From contig NZ_CP076022.1 in assembly GCF_018622995.1 (NCBI RefSeq), positions 1,488,001-1,552,000 of the forward strand: a DNA stretch of 64,000 bases, given 5' to 3'. This DNA comes from Arthrobacter jiangjiafuii. Its GTDB lineage: Bacteria; Actinomycetota; Actinomycetes; Actinomycetales; Micrococcaceae. The notes beneath the pieces are model-generated. The model saw only the letters and a program-made list of their open reading frames with translations, did no database searches and was not told the DNA's origin. The translations under genes and the position numbers were made by a program. Positions 8,568 to 16,902 of this stretch are shown in pieces; position 1 is the stretch's first letter; every line of letters begins with the position of its first letter.

Positions 8568-10709
8568 CTAGGAAGCGGCCGCAGCCGGCTCCTTCTCCGC
8601 ATGGAACTTCTTGCCGTTCACGCGTTCGGACGCACCGACGCGGTCCAGGTACGGCGTGATGCCGCCCAGGTGCATCGGCCATCCGGCGCCGAGGATCATG
8701 CACAGGTCGATGTCCTCGGGACCTGCCACAACGCCTTCGCCCAGCATCAGGCCGATTTCCTCGGCGAGGGCATCCTGCGTGCGCCGCAGGACTTCCTCTG
8801 AGGTGGACGGCGTGTTGCCGAAGTCCAGCATGGCCAGGGTTTCGGCCGGAATGTACGGCTTTCCGTCCTCGTCCTTCTGCCAGAGCGACTTGATGCCGGC
8901 GTCGATGATCTTCTGAGAGTTCTTCGACAGCCAGAACCGCTCGCCGAAGGCAGCATGCAGGGATTCCTGCACATGCTGGCCCACCGGCAGACCCACCAGG
9001 GCCAGCAGGGTGAACGGGGACATCGGCAGGCCCATGGGGCGCAGCGCGTTGTCCGCCGTCGCGGCGTCGGTGCCCTCGTCGAAGACGGCGGTGATCTCGC
9101 CGAACATGCGGCCCAGGATGCGGTTGACCACAAACGCGGCGTCATCCTTGACCAGCACTGCGGTCTTCTTCAGCGCCTTGGCCAGCACAAACGCAGTGGC
9201 CAGCACGGCGTCGTCGGTCTTGGGGGCGCGCACGATTTCCAGCAGCGGCATGACGGCCACCGGGTTGAAGAAGTGGAAGCCCACCACGCGCTCCGGGTGC
9301 GCCAGGTCAGCGGCCATCTCCGTCACGGACAGTGACGAAGTGTTGGTGGCAAGGATGCACTCGGGGGAGACTACGGCCTCCACCTCTGCGAACACCTGCT
9401 TCTTGACGGAGAGTTCCTCGAAGACGGCCTCGATCACGAAGTCTGCATCCGAGAACGCTTCCTTGGAGACAGAGCCCGAGACCAGTGCCTTGGTGCGGTT
9501 GGCGGCGTCGGGGGAGATGCGCTTCTTGGCGAGCAGTTTGTCCACCTCGGCGTGCACGTAGCCCACGCCCTTGTCCACGCGGGCCTGGTCGATGTCCGTC
9601 ATAACGACCGGGACCTTGAGCTGGCGGGCGAACAGCAGCGCGAGCTGGCTGGCCATCAGGCCGGCACCGACCACACCCACCTTGGATACCGGACGGGCCA
9701 GCTTCTTGTCCGGAGCGCCGGCCGGACGCTTGCCGCGCTTCTGCACCAGGTCCAGGAACGCGTAGACGGTGGAGTGGAACTGCGGGGTCTGCATCAGTTC
9801 CGCCAGCGCTTCGCACTCGGCGTCGCGGGACTGCTCGGCGGTCCAGTTCTTGCCGGCCTCCAGCAGGTCCAGCACCTTGGCGGGGGCGGGAGCAGCGTTG
9901 GAGGTGCGGGCCTCGACGACGGCGCGGCCGCGGGCGACGGCGGCGTCCCAGGCTTCAGGGGCGGTGGCCGGGTCTGCGGAGTGAGGCCGGGACACGGTTT
10001 CCTCACCGGTGATGACACGGGCGGCCCAGGCGAGGGACTGCTCCACGAAGTCGGCCGGTTCGAACATCGCGTCGGCAATGCCCAGCTTGAACGCTGCCGG
10101 ACCGGAGAGGGTGCGGTTGTTGCTCAGCGGGTTCTCGATCATGACCTTGACGGCGTTTTCGGGGCCGATCAGGCGCGGCAGCAGGTAGACGCCGCCCCAG
10201 CCCGGCACCAGGCCGATGAAGGCTTCGGGCAGGGCCAGGGCTCCGGCGCCGGTGGAAACGGTGCGGTAGTCGGACTGGAGGGCTACTTCGAGCCCGCCGC
10301 CCAGGGCCACGCCGTTGATGAACGCGAAGCTGGGTACGCCCAGGGTGTGCAGCTTGCCGTACACCTCGTGGCCCAGGCGGGCCATGGCCAGCCCGTCCTC
10401 GTAGGAGGCGAGCTTCTGCGTGGCGGACAGGTCGGCGCCGGCCACCAGGTAGTGCGGCTTGCCGGTGACGCCGACGCCGACAATCTCGCCGGCCGCGGCC
10501 CGCGCCTGCAGGGCATCAAGCGCTGCGCCCAGTTCCAGCAGGGTGTTCGGGCCCAGCGTGGTGGGGCGGGTGTGGTCGACGTCGTTGTCCAGGGTGATCA
10601 GCGCAAAGGTGCCGGCGCCGCCGGGCAGGGCGATGTCCGAGACGTAGGAGTGCGTAACGACCTCGGTGGGGAAGAGGCCGGCCAGCCGCTGGTAATCGCT
10701 TGCAGTCAT
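8568..10709 (-). CDS. fadB: multifunctional fatty-acid oxidation protein: enoyl-CoA hydratase / 3-hydroxyacyl-CoA dehydrogenase
   Basis: This 713-aa enzyme carries out two steps of beta-oxidation: hydration of trans-2-enoyl-CoA and NAD-dependent oxidation of the 3-hydroxyacyl-CoA. The crotonase half is residues 1-320, with INGVALGGGLEVALQSDYR and LPEAFIGLVPGWGG carrying the catalytic glutamates. The dehydrogenase half starts at the Rossmann motif VGVVGAGLMASQLALLF (344-360) and includes HFFNPVAVMPLLEIV. The ATG at 10709 overlaps the TAA of the thiolase by one base (TAATG), so the two are translationally coupled. The pair should act as an alpha/beta beta-oxidation complex. Confidence 0.95.
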   Translation of the reverse strand: MTASDYQRLAGLFPTEVVTHSYVSDIALPGGAGTFALITLDNDVDHTRPTTLGPNTLLELGAALDALQARAAAGEIVGVGVTGKPHYLVAGADLSATQKLASYEDGLAMARLGHEVYGKLHTLGVPSFAFINGVALGGGLEVALQSDYRTVSTGAGALALPEAFIGLVPGWGGVYLLPRLIGPENAVKVMIENPLSNNRTLSGPAAFKLGIADAMFEPADFVEQSLAWAARVITGEETVSRPHSADPATAPEAWDAAVARGRAVVEARTSNAAPAPAKVLDLLEAGKNWTAEQSRDAECEALAELMQTPQFHSTVYAFLDLVQKRGKRPAGAPDKKLARPVSKVGVVGAGLMASQLALLFARQLKVPVVMTDIDQARVDKGVGYVHAEVDKLLAKKRISPDAANRTKALVSGSVSKEAFSDADFVIEAVFEELSVKKQVFAEVEAVVSPECILATNTSSLSVTEMAADLAHPERVVGFHFFNPVAVMPLLEIVRAPKTDDAVLATAFVLAKALKKTAVLVKDDAAFVVNRILGRMFGEITAVFDEGTDAATADNALRPMGLPMSPFTLLALVGLPVGQHVQESLHAAFGERFWLSKNSQKIIDAGIKSLWQKDEDGKPYIPAETLAMLDFGNTPSTSEEVLRRTQDALAEEIGLMLGEGVVAGPEDIDLCMILGAGWPMHLGGITPYLDRVGASERVNGKKFHAEKEPAAAAS

Positions 10710-11956
10710 TACTTTGTGGCCTCCGTGGACTCGGTGTCGGTGTTGTAGTCGGGGTGGTTCGGGTTTTCCCAGATGATGGTGCCGCCCATGCCCAGGCCGA
10801 TGCACATGGTGGTCATGCCGTAACGCACGGTCGGGTCTTCCTCGAACTGGCGGGCGAGCTGGTTCATCAGGCGCACGCCCGAGGAGGCCAGCGGGTGCCC
10901 GACGGCGATCGCGCCGCCGTAGCGGTTCACCCGGGGGTCGTCATCGGCGATCCCGTAGAAGTCCAGGAAGGAGAGCACCTGCACGGCGAAGGCCTCGTTG
11001 ATTTCAAACAGGCCGATGTCCTCGATGGACAGGCCGGCCTGCTTCAGGGCCTTTTCCGTGGCGGGAACCGGTCCGTAACCCATGACCTCGGGCTCGACGC
11101 CGGCGAAGGCGTAGCTGACCAGGCGCATCTTGACGGGCAGGCCCAGTTCCTCGGCGGCGTCGGCGGAGGCGAGCAGAGCCGTGGTGGCGCCGTCGTTCAG
11201 GCCCGACGCGTTGCCGGCGGTGACGCGGCCGTGGGCGCGGAACGGGGTGCGCAGTTCGGCGAGGTCCTCGACTGTGGTCCCGGGGCGGGGACCTTCATCG
11301 ACCGAGTTCAGGGTCCAGCCCTTGCCGGGCTTCTTGGAGGCAACGGGGACCAGGTCCGGCTGGATCTGGTTGTTGGCGTAGGCCTTGGCGAGCCGTTCCT
11401 GGCTGGCCGCGGCGTACGCGTCGGTGCGTTCCTTGGTGATTTCCGGGAAGCGGTCGTGCAGGTTCTCGGCGGTGTTGCCCATGTTCAGGGCGGCCGGGTC
11501 CACAATGCGTTCTGTGACGAAGCGCGGGTTCGGGTCGGCGTCCTTGCCCATCGGGTGGTTGCCCATGTGCTCCACGCCGCCGGCAATGACGACGTCGTAC
11601 GCGCCGAAGCCGATGCCTGAGGCGGTGGTGGTGACGGCGGTCAGCGCGCCGGCGCACATGCGGTCGATTGCGAACCCGGGCACGGACTGCGGCAGGCCGG
11701 CCAGCAGCGCGGCGGTGCGGCCGATGGTCAGGCCCTGGTCGCCGGTCTGCGTGGTGGCGGCAATGGCCACTTCATCAATGCGTTCCGCGGGGAGGGAGGG
11801 GTTGCGGCGCATCAGCTCGCGGATGCACTTGACCACCAGGTCATCGGCACGCATGCCGGCGTACATGCCTTTCTCGCCCGCCTTGCCGAACGGAGTGCGG
11901 ACTCCGTCAACGAAAACTACGTCCCTGATCTGCCGTGCTCGGCTTTGTGGGCTCAC
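10709..11956 (-). CDS. fadA: acetyl-CoA C-acyltransferase (3-ketoacyl-CoA thiolase)
   Basis: This 415-aa thiolase performs the last step of beta-oxidation, cleaving 3-ketoacyl-CoA with CoA. Cys101 in DRMCAGALTAVTT is the acyl-enzyme nucleophile; GHPLASSGVRL supplies the histidine and MCIGLGMGG the second cysteine. The start is GTG at 11956, preceded by AGGAG at 6-7 bases; upstream in-frame sequence is not conserved. It is the first gene of the fadAB operon, and the 16-bp palindrome at 12006-12021 is a candidate operator for it. Confidence 0.95.
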   Translation of the reverse strand: MSPQSRARQIRDVVFVDGVRTPFGKAGEKGMYAGMRADDLVVKCIRELMRRNPSLPAERIDEVAIAATTQTGDQGLTIGRTAALLAGLPQSVPGFAIDRMCAGALTAVTTTASGIGFGAYDVVIAGGVEHMGNHPMGKDADPNPRFVTERIVDPAALNMGNTAENLHDRFPEITKERTDAYAAASQERLAKAYANNQIQPDLVPVASKKPGKGWTLNSVDEGPRPGTTVEDLAELRTPFRAHGRVTAGNASGLNDGATTALLASADAAEELGLPVKMRLVSYAFAGVEPEVMGYGPVPATEKALKQAGLSIEDIGLFEINEAFAVQVLSFLDFYGIADDDPRVNRYGGAIAVGHPLASSGVRLMNQLARQFEEDPTVRYGMTTMCIGLGMGGTIIWENPNHPDYNTDTESTEATK

Positions 11957-12005
11957 GTACAACTCCTCTTTGAGATATGAAACGGAACACTGTCCGGCCA
12001 CCGAT

Positions 12006-12021
12006 GTTACTCGCCGGTAAC
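12006..12021 (-). promoter_or_regulatory. candidate operator GTTAC-N6-GTAAC upstream of fadAB
   Basis: On the minus strand it reads GTTACCGGCGAGTAAC, ending 50 bp before the fadA start. The form (5-bp arms, 6-bp centre) suits a TetR-family dimer, the usual type of fatty-acid-oxidation repressor in actinobacteria. The regulator is not in the window. Confidence 0.5.
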
Positions 12022-12251
12022 TTAGGCTGCAAGCGTTGGTGCGCATCGGCGTCGGGCGCGGTGCGGGAGCGCACGACTGACATGGACCCTATCGGAGTTG
12101 CCCCTCACCTGAGAGCGAACGGACCGTTTTCAGGATCCTCCAAGGACGCGCTCGTATTATTGTCGGACTATGGATGACCCTCCCTCACATAAACCCTTGC
12201 CCCTCCACGCTCTGACCGGATCTCCGGTTGCAACCAGAGAGGGGCGCCCGA

Positions 12252-13601
12252 ATGTATGAATTGATCATGCTCGGTGTTGGGCTTCTGCTCACGGTCGGCA
12301 CCGGGCTTTTTGTTGCCTCCGAGTTTTCGCTGGTCAATCTGGACCGCAATGACCTCGAGGCGCGGCAGGCCCAGGGGGAAAAGCGCCTGGGCCCCACCAT
12401 CAAGGCCCTCAAGATCACCTCGACGCACCTCTCCAGCGCGCAGCTGGGCATTACGCTCACCACGCTGTTGACGGGTTACACGTTTGAACCGGCCATCAGT
12501 TCCCTGCTGCGTGAACCGATGCTTGCCCTCGGTCTTCCGGAGGCCTTCGTGGGCGGCGCCGGCGCCGTCATCGGTATTTTCCTGGCCACCGTATTCTCGA
12601 TGATCATTGGCGAACTGGTGCCGAAGAACTTTGCCCTGGCACTGCCGCTGGCCACGGCCAAGCTGGTCATCCCCTTCCAGACCCTGTTCACCACGGTGTT
12701 CAAGCCTGTCATCGTGCTGTTCAACAACACCGCCAACGCGATCATCCGCTCCTTCGGCATCGAGCCCAAGGAAGAACTCTCCGGTGCGCGCAGCGCCGAG
12801 GAACTCAGCTCGCTGGTCCGGCGCTCCGCACTGGAAGGAGTGCTGGACCAAGATCACGCGCAGCTGCTCAGCCGCACCCTGCGGTTCTCGGACCACACGG
12901 CCGACGACGTCATGACGCCCCGCGTCCGGATGTGCTCGGTCGCAGCCGGCGCCAGCGCCGAACAGGTCATCGACCTGGCGATCACCACCGGCTACTCGCG
13001 CTTCCCGGTCCTGGGCCGGGACTCCGACGACATCCTGGGCGTGCTGCACGTCAAGCAGGCCTTCGCCGTTCCCCTCGCGGAGCGTGCCGCGGTCAGTGCC
13101 ACCGAGCTCATGGTGGAGCCACTGCGCGTCCCGGAGTCCATGGGTGTTGATTCGCTGTTGGGGCTGCTGCGTCAGCAGGGCCTGCAGGTAGCCATCGTTG
13201 CCGATGAGCACGGCGGTACCGCCGGCATCGTGACGCTGGAGGACCTGGTGGAGGAAATCGTCGGCGAGCTGGAGGATGAGCACGACCGGGCCCGCGTGGG
13301 CGTGGTCCGCAGCGGCCGGTCGCTGACCTTCGATGCCTCGCTGCGCCCGGATGAGCTGCGCGAGCGCACCGGCGTGTCGGTGCCCGACGGCGAGGAGTAC
13401 GACACGCTCGCCGGTTTCGTCACCGACCAGCTGGACCGCATTCCGGAACTCGGCGACGAAGTGGCACTCACCAACGGAACCCTTCGCGTGGAACGCGTGG
13501 TCGGCACGCATGTCGAACGGTTGCGCTACACCCCCACAGAGGGTGCGCTGCCCAGTGCCCACGACCAAATCATTGACGAGCTCACGAAGGACCTGGCATG
13601 A
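12252..13601 (+). CDS. hemolysin C / CorC-type membrane protein (DUF21 + CBS pair + CorC_HlyC)
   Basis: This 449-aa inner-membrane protein has a DUF21 domain with about four membrane segments (residues 1-190), a CBS pair (about 200-330, including MTPRVRM and DEHGGTAGIVTLEDLVEEIVGEL) and a C-terminal transporter-associated CorC_HlyC domain. Relatives are Mg2+ (or Co2+) transport or efflux proteins of the CNNM/CorC group, with CBS domains that bind adenine nucleotides. ATG 12252 has GAGAGGGG upstream. Its stop overlaps the start of the next family member by 4 bp (ATGA), so the two are co-translated and may form a hetero-oligomer. Confidence 0.9.
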   Translation: MYELIMLGVGLLLTVGTGLFVASEFSLVNLDRNDLEARQAQGEKRLGPTIKALKITSTHLSSAQLGITLTTLLTGYTFEPAISSLLREPMLALGLPEAFVGGAGAVIGIFLATVFSMIIGELVPKNFALALPLATAKLVIPFQTLFTTVFKPVIVLFNNTANAIIRSFGIEPKEELSGARSAEELSSLVRRSALEGVLDQDHAQLLSRTLRFSDHTADDVMTPRVRMCSVAAGASAEQVIDLAITTGYSRFPVLGRDSDDILGVLHVKQAFAVPLAERAAVSATELMVEPLRVPESMGVDSLLGLLRQQGLQVAIVADEHGGTAGIVTLEDLVEEIVGELEDEHDRARVGVVRSGRSLTFDASLRPDELRERTGVSVPDGEEYDTLAGFVTDQLDRIPELGDEVALTNGTLRVERVVGTHVERLRYTPTEGALPSAHDQIIDELTKDLA

Positions 13602-14638
13602 GTGAATATCTTCCCGGCATCATCTGGCTCGTAGTCCTGCTGGTCGTCAACGCCTTCTTCGTGGGCGCCGAGTTCGCCGTCATTTCAGCCCGCCGGTCAC
13701 AGATCGAGCCCAAGGCCGAAGCCGGCTCCAAGGCCGCGAAGACCACGCTCTGGGCGATGGAGCACGCCACTTTGATGCTGGCCACCAGCCAGCTGGGCAT
13801 CACGGTCTGCTCGCTGGTGATCCTGAACGTCTCCGAGCCGGCCATCCACCACCTGCTGGAAATCCCGCTGGGCCTGACCTCACTCTCCGCCGAGGCCATC
13901 GGCATTGTCGCCTTCGTGGTGGCCCTGCTGCTGGTGACCTTCCTGCACGTGGTGATCGGGGAAATGGTTCCCAAGAACATCTCCTTCTCAGTGCCCACCC
14001 GTGCCGCCCTGCTGCTGGCGCCGCCGCTGGTGATGGTGGCCCGGATTTTCAAGCCGGTGATCTGGTCGCTGAACGGCATTGCCAACAGTGTCCTGCGGCT
14101 GTTCAAGGTGGAGCCCAAGGATGAGGCCACCAGCGCCTACACCATGGATGAAGTGGCCAACATCGTGGAGCAGTCCACCCGTGAGGGCGTGCTGGCCGAC
14201 GCCAGCGGCACCCTGAGCGCCGCCTTCGAGTTCACCTCCAAGACAGTCGCCGACGTCGAGGTTCCGATCTCCGGAATGGTGCTGCTGCCCGAGTCTGCCA
14301 CTCCGGCCGACATCCAGCAGGCCGTGGGCCGCCACGGCTACTCCCGGTACATCCTGACCGATGACGACGGCGTCCCCAGCGGCTACCTGCACCTCAAGGA
14401 CGTCATGGACCTGACGGAGCCGGAGAAGTTCAACGCCTCCGTGCCCACCAAGCGGATCCGCCGCCTGGCCTCGGCCTTCCGTGGCAGCGAGCTCGAGGAC
14501 GCCCTGGCCACCATGCGCCGCACCGGCGCCCACGTGGCCCGGGTGTTCGACGCCGACGGCAACACCACCGGCGTGCTGTTCCTGGAGGACATCATCGAGG
14601 AACTGGTCGGCGAAGTGCAGGACGCCACCACCGTGTAG
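13598..14638 (+). CDS. second DUF21/CBS-domain membrane protein
   Basis: This 346-aa paralogue of the preceding gene has a DUF21 membrane domain (residues 1-180; NAFFVGAEFAVISARRS is the typical first helix) and a CBS pair (about 200-340, ending VLFLEDIIEELVGEV). It lacks the C-terminal CorC_HlyC domain that its partner has, a common arrangement for tandem actinobacterial pairs. Start overlaps the upstream stop by 4 bp. A strong terminator follows at 14671-14714, closing the two-gene operon. A metal-ion transport role is inferred from the family only. Confidence 0.9.
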   Translation: MSEYLPGIIWLVVLLVVNAFFVGAEFAVISARRSQIEPKAEAGSKAAKTTLWAMEHATLMLATSQLGITVCSLVILNVSEPAIHHLLEIPLGLTSLSAEAIGIVAFVVALLLVTFLHVVIGEMVPKNISFSVPTRAALLLAPPLVMVARIFKPVIWSLNGIANSVLRLFKVEPKDEATSAYTMDEVANIVEQSTREGVLADASGTLSAAFEFTSKTVADVEVPISGMVLLPESATPADIQQAVGRHGYSRYILTDDDGVPSGYLHLKDVMDLTEPEKFNASVPTKRIRRLASAFRGSELEDALATMRRTGAHVARVFDADGNTTGVLFLEDIIEELVGEVQDATTV

Positions 14639-14670
14639 CGGTCCTGCCGTCCTGGCTGGTCCAACCCAGC

Positions 14671-14714
14671 CGTCGACGCCGGCCGCTCCCTTGGGGTGGC
14701 CGGCGTCGACGTTT
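14671..14714 (+). terminator. strong terminator after the CBS gene pair
   Basis: Perfect 14-bp stem CGTCGACGCCGGCC (14671-14684) / GGCCGGCGTCGACG (14698-14711), 13-base loop, then TTT. It separates the CBS operon from the hydrolase-TetR operon. Confidence 0.85.
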
Positions 14715-14750
14715 AATGAGCACGCCAGCCTTATTGCACACGAGTGGCTA

Positions 14751-14786
14751 TTGCTATTAGCCATTTGGCTAACTAGAGTAGCTATA
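14751..14786 (+). promoter_or_regulatory. leaderless promoter with operator in the spacer, hydrolase-tetR operon
   Basis: The -35 element TTGCTA (14751-14756) and -10 element TAGAGT (14774-14779) are 17 bp apart, and the ATG at 14786 falls where transcription should begin. The spacer is filled by the perfect palindrome TTAGCC-ATTT-GGCTAA (14757-14772). Extra half-sites GGCTA and TAGCT lie on either side. The downstream TetR-like protein is the obvious candidate to bind here. Confidence 0.7.
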
Positions 14787-15622
14787 TGACCACTTCACCA
14801 GATGCACCCCGCCCAGTCACCCAGTTCCTCCAGCTCAACGAAGGCCGGATCGCCTATGACCGCACAGGGTCCGGCCCCATGGTCCTCCTCGTCCCCGGAA
14901 TGGGGGAACTGCGGGCCAGCTACCGCTTCCTTGGTCCCCGGCTCGTCAAGGCCGGTTTCACTGTCGTGACCTGCGACCTGCGCGGCCACGGCGAGAGCAG
15001 TGCTTCGTTCACCTCCTATGGCGACGCCGACACCGCCGGCGACATTTCGGCACTCCTGGAGCATCTGGGGGAGCCGGCCGTGGTGGCAGGGAACTCCATG
15101 GCTGCCGGAGCAGCCGTCATAGCCGCCGCCGACCGGCCCGACCTGGTGGCCGGACTGGTCCTGATTGGACCCTTCGTGCGGAACCCGCCCAACCAGAGTG
15201 CCGCCGTCGGGCTGGCTTTCCGCATGCTGATGGCGAAGCCCTGGGCGGCCCGCGTCTGGGGAATGTACCTTCCAATGCTCTATGCCGGCCGGCAGCCTGC
15301 GGACTTCAGCGACTACCGCAGGGAAGTGGTGGCTGCCATCCGCCGCCCCGGATACGGGAAGTCCTTTAGCCTGACCACCCGCACCACCCACGCCCCCGCG
15401 GAGGCGGCCCTTGCGCGGGTGAGCGCCCCCACCCTGGTGATCATGGGGGAGAAGGACCCCGACTTTAAGGATCCGGCGTCGGAGGCGCAGTGGGTTGCCG
15501 CAGCCCTGGACGGCTCGGTGGTGATGGTCCCGGACACCGGCCACTATCCGCAGTCCCAGGACCCCGCAATAGTAGGCGACGCCGTGGTGCAGTTCCTGGC
15601 CAGTGCGGTCTACCGTGCCTAG
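14786..15622 (+). CDS. alpha/beta hydrolase
   Basis: This 278-aa alpha/beta-hydrolase-fold enzyme has VLLVPGMGELRASYR as the oxyanion region, GNSMAAG (107-113) as the nucleophile elbow with serine 109, PTLVIMGEKDPDF with the acid, and DTGHYP with the catalytic histidine. The elbow is G-N-S-M-A rather than the common G-x-S-x-G, a form seen in some esterases. There is no Shine-Dalgarno sequence; the promoter position suggests a leaderless mRNA starting at the ATG. Its 3' end overlaps the TetR gene by 20 bp. The substrate is probably the ligand, or derived from the ligand, of that regulator. Confidence 0.85.
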   Translation: MTTSPDAPRPVTQFLQLNEGRIAYDRTGSGPMVLLVPGMGELRASYRFLGPRLVKAGFTVVTCDLRGHGESSASFTSYGDADTAGDISALLEHLGEPAVVAGNSMAAGAAVIAAADRPDLVAGLVLIGPFVRNPPNQSAAVGLAFRMLMAKPWAARVWGMYLPMLYAGRQPADFSDYRREVVAAIRRPGYGKSFSLTTRTTHAPAEAALARVSAPTLVIMGEKDPDFKDPASEAQWVAAALDGSVVMVPDTGHYPQSQDPAIVGDAVVQFLASAVYRA

Positions 15623-16187
15623 GGCAGCGCTCAGCGCCTCGGCGGTTGTGGCGGCCGGTGCACAGTTGCTGGATGAAGTGGGGCCGGCCGACTTCAGCCT
15701 GGCTGTCCTTGCCGAGCGATTGGGCGTCCGTCCGCCGTCGCTCTACAAACACACCGACGGGCTGGCCGGCCTGCGGCGCAGCATCATGCTCCACAGCAAA
15801 CGGGATCTGGCCGGCGTTTTGGTGCAGGCCGCTGTCGGCCGATCCGGTGACGCGGCCGTCCGTGCGGTTGCCAACGCTTACCGGCAATGGGCACTTGCCC
15901 ACCCTGGCCAATACCCTGCCACCCAGCTCCCGCCCGTGGCCGGTGATGCGGATGACGCCTCGGCATCTGCAGCCATTTTCAACGTGACCCAAGGGGTGCT
16001 CTCCGGCTATGAACTGACCGGAGACGACGTCGCGCATGCCATCCGTTTTCTCCGCAGCTCCTTTCACGGGTTCCTCGCGCTGGAAACCGCCGGCGGATTC
16101 CAGATGCCCGTCGACATCGATACCAGCTATGAACGGCTGGTCGACAGCATCATCGCCGCCCTGAACAGCTGGAGGCCGGCAGCCTGA
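15603..16187 (+). CDS. TetR-family transcriptional regulator (WHG-domain type)
   Basis: This 194-aa protein has an N-terminal helix-turn-helix, FSLAVLAERLGVRPPSLYKH (residues 31-50), typical of TetR repressors, and a C-terminal ligand-binding domain resembling the WHG type (LRSSFHGFLALETAGGF). GTG at 15603 or GTG at 15615 could be the start; both lie inside the upstream hydrolase gene, so translation is coupled. The perfect palindrome in the operon's own promoter spacer suggests autorepression, relieved by a small ligand that the hydrolase may process. Confidence 0.85.
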   Translation: MRSTVPRAALSASAVVAAGAQLLDEVGPADFSLAVLAERLGVRPPSLYKHTDGLAGLRRSIMLHSKRDLAGVLVQAAVGRSGDAAVRAVANAYRQWALAHPGQYPATQLPPVAGDADDASASAAIFNVTQGVLSGYELTGDDVAHAIRFLRSSFHGFLALETAGGFQMPVDIDTSYERLVDSIIAALNSWRPAA

Positions 16188-16308
16188 CCGCCACCGGAAC
16201 GTCCATGAACCCGGCGGCCGTGTCCCCAGGCCGGGCCGGCGCCGGGTGCGTGTAGTTTGAAGGCCAAGCAGCAGGAAATCGCAGCGGTCGTTGCGGCAGG
16301 GGGAACGC

Positions 16309-16737
16309 ATGGAAAAGCAGATGTATCAGGGTGCCGAGCAGGGCGCCGACTACACAGCCGAGGCGCCTACACCTTTTGGCCTGGGCATCCATCACGTCCA
16401 GCTGTCGATTCCAGCGGGCACGGAAGATGACTGCCGCCGCTTCTATGTCGGCATTCTCGGCTTCACGGAGGTGCAGAAGCCGCCGGTGCTCGCGGCCCGC
16501 GGCGGCCTTTGGCTGCGGGCGGACAAGCTGGAAATCCACCTCGGCGTCGAAGAGGACTTTCGTGCGGCGAAGAAGTCCCATCCGGGCATCCTCGTTGCCG
16601 ATCTGGACGCGCTCGCCGTCCATGTTGGCGGGCATGGGCTGGTGCCGGAATGGGATGACGCCTTTCCGGGCATGCGCCGGTTTTATCTGCGGGACAACAA
16701 CGGGAACCGGCTGGAGTTCCTCTCCCCGGCCTCCTAG
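16309..16737 (+). CDS. VOC-superfamily (glyoxalase/bleomycin-resistance-like) protein
   Basis: This 142-aa single-domain protein has the beta-alpha-beta-beta-beta repeats of the vicinal oxygen chelate fold. IHHVQLSIPAG supplies the first metal histidine, the middle repeat holds LEIHLGVEEDF, and RRFYLRDNNGNRLEFLSP is the classic last strand with the metal-binding glutamate. A GGGGGA stretch precedes the ATG at 16309. Members include glyoxalases, dioxygenases and drug-binding proteins; nothing here tells which. It is monocistronic by position. Confidence 0.85.
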   Translation: MEKQMYQGAEQGADYTAEAPTPFGLGIHHVQLSIPAGTEDDCRRFYVGILGFTEVQKPPVLAARGGLWLRADKLEIHLGVEEDFRAAKKSHPGILVADLDALAVHVGGHGLVPEWDDAFPGMRRFYLRDNNGNRLEFLSPAS

Positions 16738-16767
16738 GCCCTCAGCGGCACCCCGCCCCCCTGAGCC

Positions 16768-16812
16768 GTCAACTAGCAGTTGACAGTTGGCTCATGTCAA
16801 TGAATCATTGAC
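16768..16812 (+). promoter_or_regulatory. twin 17-bp palindromes overlapping a promoter
   Basis: GTCAACTAGCAGTTGAC (16768-16784) and GTCAATGAATCATTGAC (16796-16812) are each perfect palindromes sharing GTCAA-N7-TTGAC. TTGACA at 16780-16785 and AATCAT at 16803-16808 (17 bp apart) form a plausible promoter; one palindrome covers each element. The HTH protein encoded at 16903 is a good candidate autoregulator. Confidence 0.65.
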
Positions 16813-16902
16813 GAATGACCCATATCACTTCGGTGCCCACGGGCACTACGGCATTCCCATCCCAGTCAGAACGCCGCTCTTCCCAGCGATTGGTTTCCAC
16901 TC

